Positions 1 to 8,633 of a stretch of DNA of 64,000 nt are shown here, piece by piece. The notes beneath the pieces were generated by a model, which worked only from the letters and a program-made list of their open reading frames with translations, did no database searches and had not been told where the DNA came from. Source of the DNA: a virus. Location: the IMG/VR virus record IMGVR_UViG_3300032180_000385, positions 62,001 to 126,000 of that record; one strand, 5' to 3'. Position 1 is the first letter of the stretch, and every line of letters starts with the position of its first letter. The translations under genes were made by a program, and so were the position numbers.

Positions 1-381
1 GATGGGTACTTGCGTGTCAACCTCAGTCGTTATGGTGCTACTCGAAGTGTTACCATCCACACTCTCGTGCTGACAGCATTCGACCGTCCCCCTGCAAGCG
101 GGGAGCAAGGCAGGCACGGACTCGGCGGGAAAACTGACAACCATCTAGAGAACCTGGAATGGGGAACGCCACAGGAAAACAGTGACGATAAATACAGAGA
201 CGGCACGATGGCCTGTGGCGAGAAGCAGGGAAATTCAAAACTTACCGCTACTGATATAAAATCAATCAGAACTCGTCGTGCTGCCGGGGAGGAAGCAAGT
301 TCACTAGCTCTTAACTTTAAAATAAGTGAGACACATGTAAACCGAATCGTAAAGCGTGAATCGTGGCGTCACATACCGTAG
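1..381 (+). CDS. HNH homing endonuclease (5' end outside window)
   Basis: The reading frame is open from the first base, so the N-terminus lies outside the window. The visible part has an HNH_3-type core: H-T-L-V-L-T-A-F-D near the start, then R-H-G-L-G-G-K-T-D-N-H and N-L-E-W-G-T-P-Q-E-N-S. This is followed by a C-terminal helix-turn-helix like those that guide homing enzymes to DNA (S-L-A-L-N-F-K-I-S-E-T-H-V-N-R-I). It runs opposite to the structural operon, as homing genes often do. Codon use is more AT-rich than in the neighbours, which suggests transfer. It probably cuts an intronless or HNH-less allele; the target is unknown. Confidence 0.8.
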   Translation, partial: DGYLRVNLSRYGATRSVTIHTLVLTAFDRPPASGEQGRHGLGGKTDNHLENLEWGTPQENSDDKYRDGTMACGEKQGNSKLTATDIKSIRTRRAAGEEASSLALNFKISETHVNRIVKRESWRHIP

Positions 382-391
382 CTCAGTACAT

Positions 392-814
392 TTAAATCAC
401 GCCGCACTGCACACCAATCCTGGCTCCAAAGAAAGTCACTCCATTAAAAAGCAATCGCCCGTAGCTCTCAATTGCGATAGGCTCAGCGAAATGACAGGCT
501 CCGCCCAAGGTTGGATCAACCATAATGGCTTCTGGAATACTACTCGATGTTATATTTTCTCCTATACCGAGAAAACTATCCAGGGCGCGTTGGACAGCCT
601 CGCTAGGCGCTGCATCACTGATCGCAATAAGCACCCTTAGATTACAGGTGAACGCCCCGTCCATCGTAGCACCATAGGTAACGTATGGTTGGCCTGGCAA
701 AATCACCGCGACAGGAGGCTGGATCGAGTCTTTCGCCTCGGCCATAACCCGCAGACCCGTCTTCGCGGCGATCTGATTCGCCAGGGCTGCCCGAACCGCA
801 CCAAGATCAGCCAC
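392..814 (-). CDS. tail-terminator / neck-type virion protein
   Basis: About 140 residues starting at GTG (M-A-D-L-G-A-V-R-A-A-L), with the Shine-Dalgarno GGAGGAG just upstream. The start shares one base with the TAG stop of the upstream gene (TAGTG), so translation is probably coupled. The layout (N-terminal helix, a P-P-V-A-V-I-L-P-G segment, a central L-R-V-L-I-A-I-S-D-A-A strand, and T-L-G-G near the end) resembles small neck or tail-terminator proteins of actinophages. Its place downstream of the head-tail connector supports a role at the head-tail junction. The family assignment is from pattern only. Confidence 0.5.
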   Translation of the reverse strand: MADLGAVRAALANQIAAKTGLRVMAEAKDSIQPPVAVILPGQPYVTYGATMDGAFTCNLRVLIAISDAAPSEAVQRALDSFLGIGENITSSSIPEAIMVDPTLGGACHFAEPIAIESYGRLLFNGVTFFGARIGVQCGVI

Positions 815-1272
815 TAGTTCTCTCCTCCGCTTGCTTGCTCTCCCGAATGGTGCCGCAGGCGCTCCTCGACGTGCGCGAGATGCCGGGCATGAACGTCCGC
901 AACAAACGCGGCCGTTATCGATCGGGTACCGGGGTGATCTGGATGATGACGGCGGCACAGGTTATAGGTCATTCCGGTAATGGGATCAGTCAGGGCATGA
1001 TGTCCTAGCCGCCAGCACCAGCGCTGATGACAATTGTGTTTCTTATAGATGGCAATTAGACCACCGATAATTGTCACTTCCGCCAGATCGCTGCCGAAAC
1101 CCGAGAAAAACCCATAGTAGGGACCTGGCTCGTTAATGGTACCGGTATGAAACTGAAGCCAGTAGCCCAGGCCGAAATGAGTCACGTTCCACTGCCAGAT
1201 TCCGTACGCTAGTACGCCTAGCAAGGCAACCGGAACAAGATACCAGAAAGTTTTCACACAAGTATGTCCCAT
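814..1272 (-). CDS. membrane protein with His/Cys-rich cytoplasmic segment
   Basis: 152 residues. Two hydrophobic segments lie at about residues 8-28 and 58-76. They are followed by a stretch rich in His and Cys (Y-K-K-H-N-C-H, C-W-R-L-G-H-H, C-R-R-H-H-P) that could bind zinc, and a charged tail with H-V-E-E-R-L-R-H-H. Proteins of this shape occur in many actinophage virion operons, function unknown. It overlaps the upstream gene by 19 bases and the downstream gene by one base, so it belongs to the same transcript. Confidence 0.6.
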   Translation of the reverse strand: MGHTCVKTFWYLVPVALLGVLAYGIWQWNVTHFGLGYWLQFHTGTINEPGPYYGFFSGFGSDLAEVTIIGGLIAIYKKHNCHQRWCWRLGHHALTDPITGMTYNLCRRHHPDHPGTRSITAAFVADVHARHLAHVEERLRHHSGEQASGGEN

Positions 1273-1877
1273 TCCAGCGCCCAGGCTTCTTCCCGCTGGC
1301 CTGTGAACGGCATTAGCCTGCCCCAGGACACCATCCCCGCCGGATGTGTCAGGACCGCATGCCCGTCGTGCGGCAGGGAAATACCCATAACCAGGCCGGG
1401 TACCGGAGCATCCTCCGCAACCCGGAAGAAATCTCGCAGTCGCACCCGGCAGCCGCCACTCCTTGCCGCTTCCAGCGCGGCCTCGATCGACGTACCGCTG
1501 TCTACGGTCCCGCCGGCTAGGCGGTGCAAGGCCAGGATCTCATCGTCGGCTAGGACAATGCCGGTCACGGTCGCGAGATGGTAGGCGATCGCCAGGGCAG
1601 AGCAGGTTGGATAGACGTCGTTGAAGCCAGGCACTTTCGACATCACATCGGATGCCATGGCAGCTCGCTTAGCCGCCGTGTTCGCGGTAACCAGCGGGGA
1701 GACACTCGCCTTGTACAACGCCGCCTGGTGCTTCTGCTGCGCGGTCTGCTTCGCCTGTAGTGCGGCAAACTGCTTCTGTCCCGTCGGCAGCAGCGTGCGG
1801 GTTACCCACGACCGGGATCTCCGCGGGGTGTAGACCCGCTGCCACGGCCCGCCGCCCCACCCTTTTCCCCGGGCCAT
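1254..1877 (-). CDS. unknown protein with cysteine-peptidase-like pattern
   Basis: 207 residues. The N-terminal third is basic and Ala/Gln-rich, probably helical. The C-terminal part has a Cys in V-Y-P-T-C-S-A-L-A-I-A-Y-H and a late His in D-G-H-A-V-L-T-H-P, each in a setting that resembles the Cys and His of papain-like or C39-like folds. The segment D-S-G-T-S-I-E-A-A-L lies between them. I infer a possible cysteine peptidase or an inactive relative; no family is firmly recognised. It starts at ATG and follows a small possible ORF. Confidence 0.55.
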   Translation of the reverse strand: MARGKGWGGGPWQRVYTPRRSRSWVTRTLLPTGQKQFAALQAKQTAQQKHQAALYKASVSPLVTANTAAKRAAMASDVMSKVPGFNDVYPTCSALAIAYHLATVTGIVLADDEILALHRLAGGTVDSGTSIEAALEAARSGGCRVRLRDFFRVAEDAPVPGLVMGISLPHDGHAVLTHPAGMVSWGRLMPFTGQREEAWALEWDILV

Positions 1878-2005
1878 AACCGGCCCTTACCGCTGGTGCG
1901 AGGACCCGCTACCCGGAGCATGACCACTGTGCCCGACGGAGTGAGGATCTGCGGGACAATACCCCAGCAGTTGGTCGTCGTCAGCACAGGTCTCGTCCTG
2001 TCCAC
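1802..2005 (-). CDS. possible small ORF, 67 aa
   Basis: Starts at GTG seven bases after an AGGAGG ribosome site and lies directly downstream of a promoter-leader motif. The first 40 residues look protein-like. The last 25 are Gly/Arg-rich and overlap the start of the next gene in another frame. It could be a genuine short leader gene or chance open frame. Confidence 0.35.
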   Translation of the reverse strand: MDRTRPVLTTTNCWGIVPQILTPSGTVVMLRVAGPRTSGKGRLWPGEKGGAAGRGSGSTPRGDPGRG

Positions 2006-2030
2006 ACCAGAGCCTCCTGTTCGAAGTCCC

Positions 2031-2070
2031 GGCTCCGGCTGTGACAAGCTGGCCGCAGGCTACAGTATCA
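2031..2070 (-). promoter_or_regulatory. promoter with conserved leader motif
   Basis: On the minus strand TGATACTGT (extended -10) precedes CTGCGGCC and then GGAGCC, the leader signature found at seven other places in the window. It would drive the small ORF and the 1254-1877 gene. Here the spacing from -10 to CTGCGGCC is shorter than elsewhere. Confidence 0.5.
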
Positions 2071-2880
2071 GTGTAGACGTTCGAGCAGCTCGTCGCGGTA
2101 GTTCGTCACCACAAAGTCAAGCAGAGCCCCTCGGTAGTTCGCCACCACAAAGCTCAGCAGATCATCGACGCGCTGCCCCTTCCAGGACACCCATAGTTCT
2201 AGATTGTCAGGCCGATTATCAGTCTTGATGCCATTCTTGTGATGAACCTCCTCTTCTCGAAGTAGCGGACGCCCTAGCTGTTCCTCCATGACTAGACGGT
2301 GTTCGAATCGATCCCTGCCATTAACCTTAATTTTTCGATAACCATTTTCTGTAACCCAGCCGCGATCATCGTGATAGTAGGCCGGGCCATCCATCGGGCT
2401 GCCTGCCTTGCGTCGTCGCTCATGCCGAGGGCAGAGACCGCTTGCCGAACTTATCTTGGGCTGGTCGCATCCTTCCCAGACGCACTCCGGAACGGGTTCG
2501 TCTTTCCGGCGATGCGGTCGGATTGGCGCGTTCATATCTGAATGCAGAATGTACTTTCGATGATAATGCACCGAGCAGTATCCACGTGAGCTATGCGGAC
2601 GATCACAGCCAGGGTGACTACACAGCTTCTTTTCAGCAAACGGTACGTCCATGTTCCGGCCATTACGAACCCGCTGATAGTGTGCCGAACAGTATCCGCC
2701 CGCATGATGTGGCCGATCACAACCAGGATGATTGCAGTTTCGTTGACTGCCCCTGAACGGTATGTTCATGTCCCGACCCGTGAGCTGACGCTGGTAGTGC
2801 GCGTTGCACAGACCTGTTTTCTTATAAGAACGAGGCCGGTCGCAGCCAGGCCACGTGCAGGTAGACTGATCTTGTGTCAT
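2068..2880 (-). CDS. HNH endonuclease with five zinc-knuckle repeats
   Basis: 270 residues. The first half has tandem modules of the form C-x4-C-x(2)P-x(n)-G-x-C-x2-H-Y (about residues 8-30, 48-70, 91-112, 133-153), each able to bind zinc and probably DNA. The C-terminal half is an HNH_3 domain: H-R-L-V-M-E-E-Q-L-G, then V-H-H-K-N-G-I-K-T-D-N-R and N-L-E-L-W. The extreme C-terminus carries an internal duplication (L-L-S-F-V-V-A-N-Y-R / L-L-D-F-V-V-T-N-Y-R). A paralogue lies at 33372-34247. The gene has its own leaderless-type promoter. Confidence 0.85.
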   Translation of the reverse strand: MTQDQSTCTWPGCDRPRSYKKTGLCNAHYQRQLTGRDMNIPFRGSQRNCNHPGCDRPHHAGGYCSAHYQRVRNGRNMDVPFAEKKLCSHPGCDRPHSSRGYCSVHYHRKYILHSDMNAPIRPHRRKDEPVPECVWEGCDQPKISSASGLCPRHERRRKAGSPMDGPAYYHDDRGWVTENGYRKIKVNGRDRFEHRLVMEEQLGRPLLREEEVHHKNGIKTDNRPDNLELWVSWKGQRVDDLLSFVVANYRGALLDFVVTNYRDELLERLH

Positions 2881-2886
2881 ACCCTT

Positions 2887-2892
2887 ATTTTA
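2887..2892 (-). promoter_or_regulatory. -10 element for leaderless HNH mRNA
   Basis: TAAAAT, preceded by TGT (extended -10), ends exactly six bases before the ATG of the HNH gene. Transcription would start at or next to the A of the ATG. Confidence 0.55.
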
Positions 2893-2929
2893 ACACACCG
2901 ACCAGAATTTCAAAAACCAACAAATTCGA

Positions 2930-3871
2930 TCACACGCCGACTTTCAGGCGCTGATCGGTATACGGGCGAAGCATTTCGATGATCCACGGATTGGCCTGAA
3001 TTCTCACGACACCAAGGTCTCCTGCCCCAGCAATGCCAAAAGGCGCATCCTTGCGCTTAAACCATTCGGTGGCCAGCTCCAGGCAGGCCTGCGATACTGT
3101 CGGCGGAACAGATGGCCATCCCCAGGTGCCGGTAATCTGCACTCGGTCCATGTGCGCGAACGGGTAAATATACGGGAACCACTTACCGTTCTGCAGTACC
3201 TGTACCTTCTTGAACGGGCGCTGGACTCCGAGAGCGTTCAGGTTGTAGCGATCTTTGCCAAACTTGAGCTGGTAGTCCACGTTCTGCGTCCACGCCTCAG
3301 CGAACACGCCATTCCCGGTCTGATCGACGTTAAGAGAGGTGATGCTGACCAGAGGGTCAATCGTCAGTTCCCGGATGTCGTAGGGTACGAACGTCCGCGT
3401 CTCGGTAATCCGGTAAAAATGGGTGGCGCAATGCTCATTGATCCACGTACTCGCCGCCTGGATGGCCTGCTGCATGGCGAAATCGTCGGAACCGTCTTCA
3501 ACGCTGATCCGGTCTCGCAGCTCCTCCAGTCCGCAGTACCAGTTGCCGAGTTGGGGCGGGAACACGCGCCAGGTGCCTGGTTGAACGTCGGAAACAGCTC
3601 CGGTACCGATCCAGATGTAGCTCCACAGCCCGTCGATTCCGGTGATGGCCGGGGAACAGGGCACGATAAGCTCATAATGCCCAACCAGTGGCTTGGTGAT
3701 GTCTGCGGGAGAGGCACCGTTGTACGTATGAACAACCTGATTTCCTGATGGATCAGTGACAACACAGGAAACAGTTGTCGGATCGGTGTCGACGAGTGGG
3801 TCGCCCGCCTGAAACTCGTTGCTGAGCAGGGCTATCTCGTTCTGGTTGTCATAGTAGATAGTGCTGGTCAT
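2930..3871 (-). CDS. head-tail connector / adaptor protein
   Basis: 313 residues. Residues 1-115 look like a beta-sandwich extension (D-P-S-G-N-Q-V-V-H-T-Y). The region from about 120 has the connector signature of gp6-like adaptors: E-E-L-R-D-R-I, then A-I-Q-A-A-S-T-W-I-N-E-H-C. After it come a G-T-W-G-W-P-S-V-P-P motif and the helix A-C-L-E-L-A-T-E-W-F-K-R. Such proteins bind under the portal. Here the gene sits about 31 kb from the capsid gene, separated by tail-fibre and sugar genes. Confidence 0.75.
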   Translation of the reverse strand: MTSTIYYDNQNEIALLSNEFQAGDPLVDTDPTTVSCVVTDPSGNQVVHTYNGASPADITKPLVGHYELIVPCSPAITGIDGLWSYIWIGTGAVSDVQPGTWRVFPPQLGNWYCGLEELRDRISVEDGSDDFAMQQAIQAASTWINEHCATHFYRITETRTFVPYDIRELTIDPLVSITSLNVDQTGNGVFAEAWTQNVDYQLKFGKDRYNLNALGVQRPFKKVQVLQNGKWFPYIYPFAHMDRVQITGTWGWPSVPPTVSQACLELATEWFKRKDAPFGIAGAGDLGVVRIQANPWIIEMLRPYTDQRLKVGV

Positions 3872-3895
3872 CAGGGCCTCCTGCGCGAGAACCCT

Positions 3896-3934
3896 GGCTC
3901 CATGACGGCCGCAGCGGTACGTACCCTCATGATA
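3896..3934 (-). promoter_or_regulatory. promoter with conserved leader motif
   Basis: GTATCAT is followed after 14 bases by CTGCGGCC and then GGAGCCAGG, ahead of the connector gene (start 3871). Confidence 0.5.
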
Positions 3935-6377
3935 CTCCGCTTAGGCTTCGTGCCGGGGAGGTGACAGTACTCGCGCCTGGCGCACCACCCGACACCGCCC
4001 CGTTCCGGCTCGACGCGGACTGGTTAACCGCACTCTGCGCAGGTACCAGAGCCAGTATGCTGTCCTGGCTTACCATCGGCTGTCCGATCGACGTCGCCGT
4101 GCTGTGCCCCTTAATGGTGCTGATCTCTAGGGTTCCCGGACGCAGTACGACAGACAGTGCCTCGGCAGCCTGCGCATGTGCCGCCAGCAGTAGCGAAGCA
4201 GCGGTTATCCCTGTTCCTGTCGCTACGCCGGCAGTTAGGGCAACCTCGGTTGAAGGTGACAGCACCGATCCGGTCCCGCTGGCAAGAGAAGGAGTCACCG
4301 CAGGAGCCGCAGGCAAGACGGTTCCGGTTCCAGTTGCAAGACCAGCAACGGTAACGAAGTCGGCCGAAGCGTCCGGAGCAGTACTCACCCCGTTGGCCAC
4401 TCCGGCAGTGATAGCTGTCGCGATCCCCGCATCCAGAGCGAGTCCAGACCCGAGAGCCCCCGGATCACCGCAGAATCCCGCTTCAGATGCCAATGCAACC
4501 CCGATGCCGACAGCGAGTACGGCGTCAGTAGCGATCGCGGCAGCTACAGGCAATACGGTTCCGGTTCCTACAGCGACCCCGAGCGTGGTCTGACTATCAA
4601 TCGCAGAAGCCGGGGTGGCACCTGTCCCGCTGGCAAGTCCCGCACCCGCCTGATTATCAGCATCCGACGCTAGGCTAGTTCCGCTTCCGGTTGCGGTATC
4701 AGCTACAAGCGCGAAAGAAACAACAGAAGCCTGACCCGTACCGGTAACAAGTCCAGCGGCAGTAAGCGCAGCAGTTACAGACGATACAGTCCCGATTCCG
4801 GTAGCGGTCCCCGCTGTAATCGCAATCACGGCTGGAGTCGTAACAATACTTGTTCCTGGCGCAAAACCAGCATTCCCAACGTTATCGGCATCAGGTGCCT
4901 GGCTCGCACCCGTTCCAGTCGCGAATCCAGGGGCTAGGCCAATTCCGGTAATACCAAGGCCGTAGAAACCTTCGCCGTAAGAACCTCCACCGTAAATGAT
5001 CTCCGTCAGGGCGCTCGCAAGATCGGCAAAACCTTGACTGCCCGCACTAGCTGACGGGACACCCCCGGTTCCGCTGGCAGATCCCGCTGCAAGGCCGATT
5101 CCTGGTGCTTGCACAGTGACGAGGCCGTCAGCAAGCCCCGTGCCTGCAGCTACCGCGGATCCGGATGGCTGCGCAATGGCGAGACCGGTCGCAGATCCTG
5201 CCGCTAGGCTGATTCCCGGTGCTAGTGCTAGGCCCGTGCCCGATGCGAGTCCTACGAAGCCCTGATTATCGGCATCCGGTGCCTGCGCAGCTCCGGTTCC
5301 AATGGCAAGCCCCGCAGCTACGAATACCGGAATCTGAGCTGTTGGTGCCTGTGCCGTACCGGTGGCGGATGCGAAGCCGGGGGTCAGTTCTGCTCCAGGG
5401 GCTCCTGCCGTGCCCGTGCCTGAAACGAGTCCTGCGCCCCCCTGGTTGTCGGCATCAGAGGTCTGCGCTATTCCGGTTCCGGTGGCGAGACCTGGTGTCA
5501 GTCCGACCGCAAGCCCGTCAACAACGGGAGCCCCCGTACCGATCCAGGTTTGATCTGAAGCAGCAAGGTTATCCATCCAAAACGTGTTCGTGCTGTTCGA
5601 TACGCTGGAGCCGATAAGGGCGAAGTTAAGTGCGGAAACGTTGTTGTTAGCTGCGTTGTTGACTGAATCCTGCAGAGTACCAGAAGCGTCGTAAAGTCGA
5701 GCGAAAGTCTGCGCATTTCCTGCCCCGGAAACAAACATGCCTTCAATTCGGTACCAGGTGTTCAGTGACATGGCGGTACCGGTACCGTTAACATTGCCGC
5801 CAGGTCCTATGGCAGAAATATGCCCGGTGCCTGTGATACCCAGCCCTAGTGCACCGGCTCCTGCACGGAATACGTACCCGATTGAATAGTTTGTCAGGTA
5901 GATATAAGCCCGCAGATAGAGGATAGCCGAGTTATACGGAAGCGGGTTCCAGCCGGTATAGCTGAGGCTCGCGGACGTGACAAACTTATAAGCCAGGGAG
6001 CCAGCGAAAACCTGAGAGTTGTCAAAGGTAATTGTTCCCACGCCACCTTGGGTAAGCGCATCACCTGACACTCCGCCGGAGTTCCCCGCTGTTACGGCCG
6101 TAGTGTTCGAGCCGCCTTCAGCTGTGTTTTTCAGCGCTAGAAAGCGAGCGCAGGCTACTCCGGTGCCTGTGGCGAGTCCGGCAGCCAGTCCTATTCCGGA
6201 AGACTGTACAGCACCGGTTCCGTGGGCGAGTCCTGCAGTGACGAATAGAGATGCCTCGCTATACAAAACAGGTGAGGCAACCGTCGTGCAGGCCGGCCAT
6301 GGGAACTGCGGGACGACAATCTTACTAGTGCCGGGAACAAGTGCGACACCGCCGTCGAGCTGGATGACTACTGCCAT
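3927..6377 (-). CDS. repeat-rich tail fibre / appendage protein
   Basis: 816 residues, built almost wholly of a short degenerate repeat of the type A-G-L-A-T-G-T-G-x-A. Interruptions of A-P-D-A-D-N-Q-G recur. Residues about 75-290 form a non-repeat lectin-like (concanavalin/LamG-style) domain nearly identical to one in the 9676-13098 protein. A tyrosine/glycine insert (G-G-G-S-Y-G-E-G-F-Y-G-L-G) is also shared. The protein is probably a host-facing virion fibre or decoration. Repeats and domain copies would favour recombination and length change. Confidence 0.7.
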   Translation of the reverse strand: MAVVIQLDGGVALVPGTSKIVVPQFPWPACTTVASPVLYSEASLFVTAGLAHGTGAVQSSGIGLAAGLATGTGVACARFLALKNTAEGGSNTTAVTAGNSGGVSGDALTQGGVGTITFDNSQVFAGSLAYKFVTSASLSYTGWNPLPYNSAILYLRAYIYLTNYSIGYVFRAGAGALGLGITGTGHISAIGPGGNVNGTGTAMSLNTWYRIEGMFVSGAGNAQTFARLYDASGTLQDSVNNAANNNVSALNFALIGSSVSNSTNTFWMDNLAASDQTWIGTGAPVVDGLAVGLTPGLATGTGIAQTSDADNQGGAGLVSGTGTAGAPGAELTPGFASATGTAQAPTAQIPVFVAAGLAIGTGAAQAPDADNQGFVGLASGTGLALAPGISLAAGSATGLAIAQPSGSAVAAGTGLADGLVTVQAPGIGLAAGSASGTGGVPSASAGSQGFADLASALTEIIYGGGSYGEGFYGLGITGIGLAPGFATGTGASQAPDADNVGNAGFAPGTSIVTTPAVIAITAGTATGIGTVSSVTAALTAAGLVTGTGQASVVSFALVADTATGSGTSLASDADNQAGAGLASGTGATPASAIDSQTTLGVAVGTGTVLPVAAAIATDAVLAVGIGVALASEAGFCGDPGALGSGLALDAGIATAITAGVANGVSTAPDASADFVTVAGLATGTGTVLPAAPAVTPSLASGTGSVLSPSTEVALTAGVATGTGITAASLLLAAHAQAAEALSVVLRPGTLEISTIKGHSTATSIGQPMVSQDSILALVPAQSAVNQSASSRNGAVSGGAPGASTVTSPARSLSGVS

Positions 6378-6417
6378 AACACTACCAGCATGTGATCACG
6401 CACTTATAATCACAACC

Positions 6418-6885
6418 CTACTTTCTAGGTGTACCGTTATAAACTCTCCCCTTATGCAAACCACATGTGCAGCCTGGAAGACAAGGTTGCTTCCTTGGAG
6501 CATTATGCTTTCCACAATCACAGCCAGGAAGACAAGGAGGGGACCCAGGAAGACCATGTTTTGCGCATTCGCAGCCCGGAAAACATGGTGGAGATGGTCT
6601 AAGATTTCCAACTGTTCCATCATAAACTCCGTGACAGCTATAGCACAACGGCCTGTAGTGCCAAACATCTGAACCATCTAGTCCGTGAATTTGAGACCAT
6701 TGCTTAGCAAAGTCGTTACAAAACGTGCATCCATAACCAGTAGCTTTGCCTCTTACTTTCTTAACAAGAGAATGGAGGTTAAAGTAGTCTAGTTCACCAT
6801 CGTATGCCCTACCTTTGTGTCTACCGCACTCGCACCCTGGAAGGCATTTTTTACCGGGGTGATTACTTCGATTTCCTTTAGTCAT
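6418..6885 (-). mobile_element. probable free-standing HNH-like endonuclease ORF nested in the tail gene
   Basis: ATG at 6885 opens a 155-residue protein in the same frame as the tail gene. It has four C-P-G-C-x-C-x-x-H zinc knuckles around a C-x2-C ... C-x2-C-H core. The DNA here is clearly more AT-rich than the tail part. A near-consensus sigma-70 promoter ends six bases before this ATG. I infer a homing gene inserted at the 3' end of a tail gene, in frame. Confidence 0.6.
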
Positions 6886-7905
6886 AGTAGTATTATACAA
6901 CATTCCTTGAATAAATTCAACCATTGAAATTCCTAACCAGCATGTTATACAGACGAGTCCATTACCACCGTTCCCGCCTGCACCGCCTGTAACTCCACCG
7001 CCTCCGCCTCCGCCGCCACAGCCGATAGCACCATCGCCACCACGGCCACCGATACCAGCGCTAGCCGATCCGCCACCCGTTCCCCCGAAGAATACCCAGG
7101 TTAGATTGGTATAACTAGCTCCGGACACTCCGGCACCTCCCCCGCCTGCGACCCCGGTACCCCCAGGAAAATTAGCCGGAAAAAAATTAGGCCCTACACC
7201 TGAATATGTATTCGAATACGGTGTTATACTACCGCCATTTGTATCGCCATTTGCAGCTGATGCGCCCCCTCCGCCGCTGCCTCCGGTTGTCATTATTCCG
7301 CCTGCAGCAAGAGTCACACCTGTAGCATTTCCTGTTCCATTCCCGCCAGCGGAGGCGGAGGCGATAATGGAACTAGCTGATACCATCCCGACCATACCAT
7401 AACCAGCATAAGACTGACTTCCATTTTCACTAGCCCCAGCTGCACCGCCCACACTAGCTGTCCCGGCTGATCCGAAAGCTGCCGACTGGTTTGAATTAGT
7501 TACAGCAAGAGCAGGGGCCTGACCGCCTATATTACTGCCGCGCATGATGTCACCAAATAGTCCTACGGCAGTAACATCGCCCGAAGAGCCGTTTGAACCA
7601 GCCGCACCGCCCGCACCGCCAGTCCCTGCATAAACATATAGAGAGGCAGGCAAGAGAAATGCCGGGACCAGGTACCGTACAGATGCCCCGGCGCCGCCAC
7701 CGCCTCCGCCGCCACGTAGTGTAGAAGTGGCTCCAGAATAGCCTCCTCCGCCACCAGCCCCGGGTCCGATCAGCATCATCCAGACCATGGTAATCCCTTT
7801 TGGTTTTGTCCATATCTGACAGGAGTTTAGACCGATATTGTAAAACACCTGCTGCCGGTCACCTGTATCTGGCCAGCCAAAAAAATCAGGCATGTCAGTA
7901 ATCAC
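6418..7905 (-). CDS. glycine-rich tail protein fused in frame to an HNH-like endonuclease
   Basis: 495 residues. Residues 1-325 are a glycine-rich tail-tip or adhesin-type protein with long polyglycine runs, as in other phage fibres (compare the C-terminus of 16891-19260). From about residue 340 the composition changes to a Cys/His-rich module: C-L-P-G-C-E-C-G-R-H, a core with G-C-T-F-C-N-D-F and C-Y-S-C-H-G-V-Y-D-G, then three more C-x-P-G-C-x-C-x-x-H knuckles. This is an endonuclease-like domain. An internal promoter sits right before it, so the endonuclease may also be made alone from 6885. Confidence 0.75.
   Translation of the reverse strand: MITDMPDFFGWPDTGDRQQVFYNIGLNSCQIWTKPKGITMVWMMLIGPGAGGGGGYSGATSTLRGGGGGGGAGASVRYLVPAFLLPASLYVYAGTGGAGGAAGSNGSSGDVTAVGLFGDIMRGSNIGGQAPALAVTNSNQSAAFGSAGTASVGGAAGASENGSQSYAGYGMVGMVSASSIIASASAGGNGTGNATGVTLAAGGIMTTGGSGGGGASAANGDTNGGSITPYSNTYSGVGPNFFPANFPGGTGVAGGGGAGVSGASYTNLTWVFFGGTGGGSASAGIGGRGGDGAIGCGGGGGGGGVTGGAGGNGGNGLVCITCWLGISMVEFIQGMLYNTTMTKGNRSNHPGKKCLPGCECGRHKGRAYDGELDYFNLHSLVKKVRGKATGYGCTFCNDFAKQWSQIHGLDGSDVWHYRPLCYSCHGVYDGTVGNLRPSPPCFPGCECAKHGLPGSPPCLPGCDCGKHNAPRKQPCLPGCTCGLHKGRVYNGTPRK
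6892..6920 (-). promoter_or_regulatory. sigma-70-type promoter inside the tail gene
   Basis: TTGAAT (6920-6915), a 17-base spacer, then TATAAT (6897-6892), followed by six bases and the ATG at 6885. The geometry predicts a leaderless mRNA for the nested endonuclease. Confidence 0.65.
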
Positions 7906-8335
7906 CGCCGACGACTGATACCCGCACTCCGGCTGCTACAGCAGTTCCTAGCGTACAGTTAATGACATATCCAGCGGGGATGGCAAAATTAAAGGCGATC
8001 TCGCTTGTCTGAAGAGCTGCTGCCGCATTCGCGGTAGATGCAGGAATAGTCAGCTCTGAGATCAAGACGTTGTTCGCTTGCGTCGCGTTAGTAGACCCAT
8101 TATTAAGAAAAACACGGAGAACAGTAGTAACATTCGTACCGACCGGACGGCAGACTAGCTTCTGAATGTACGAGCCATTCGCCCCGGCGGTGAAGACCGA
8201 AGTTACATAACCTGTACCATCCATCGCTGTGTTAGCAGACAGTATCGGTCCTGCGGTTGCCGCCGCATTGTCGTCGACTGAACCCCAGCTGATATGCGGC
8301 GTGAGGGTAAACAGGGGGGCGGTGTTAGCAGGCAT
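7895..8335 (-). CDS. small beta-rich virion protein
   Basis: 146 residues, Thr/Ala/Asn-rich, predicted all-beta (V-T-T-V-L-R-V-F-L-N-N-G, L-I-S-E-L-T-I-P-A-S, I-A-F-N-F-A-I-P-A-G-Y). It resembles small structural or decoration proteins encoded next to fibre genes in actinophages. It overlaps the next gene start by 11 bases. The exact role is unknown. Confidence 0.55.
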   Translation of the reverse strand: MPANTAPLFTLTPHISWGSVDDNAAATAGPILSANTAMDGTGYVTSVFTAGANGSYIQKLVCRPVGTNVTTVLRVFLNNGSTNATQANNVLISELTIPASTANAAAALQTSEIAFNFAIPAGYVINCTLGTAVAAGVRVSVVGGDY

Positions 8336-8343
8336 CTCGGCTC

Positions 8344-8556
8344 CTACTCGTGATCCCGGTCGTCACCCTGGGCGGTAACGCCTGGCTGGCTGCTCGCTGG
8401 GTAGACGCGGGTTAGCTCGGAGCCGTCCGGGTAGACGCGAGCCGAGTCGGGGTTGCCGTCAGCGGCGAAGTACGAGCCGGTGACCGTCAGGTCGGTGAGG
8501 TTCAGGGCGGCAGCAACCGCAGACGCGAGTCCCGAGGGGAGACTGAGGTTTGCCAT
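8344..8556 (-). CDS. small protein with shared C-terminal GDDRDH tail
   Basis: 70 residues from ATG 8556, with an AGGAGA ribosome site. The N-terminus is helical. The C-terminal half contains A-R-V-Y-P-D-G-S-E and ends P-G-V-T-A-Q-G-D-D-R-D-H-E. A very similar ending closes the 305-residue protein at 30259, and the R-V-Y-P-N-G-S-E part recurs at 31223. The gene sits downstream of a promoter-leader motif. Confidence 0.6.
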   Translation of the reverse strand: MANLSLPSGLASAVAAALNLTDLTVTGSYFAADGNPDSARVYPDGSELTRVYPASSQPGVTAQGDDRDHE

Positions 8557-8583
8557 GTCGTCTCCTGCAGGTCGAGGGAACCT

Positions 8584-8633
8584 GGCTCCAGGATGGCGCT
8601 GGCCGCAGATGGCACTTCTCGTCCATCGTACCG
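8584..8633 (-). promoter_or_regulatory. promoter with conserved leader motif
   Basis: GGTACGAT, 16 bases, CTGCGGCC, then GGAGCCAGG, upstream of the gene starting at 8556. Confidence 0.55.

Noticed and set aside
3961-4593. Plus-strand ORFs over the large fibre genes
   Set aside because: Pro/Ala/Val-rich shadows of the minus-strand repeats, without ribosome sites.
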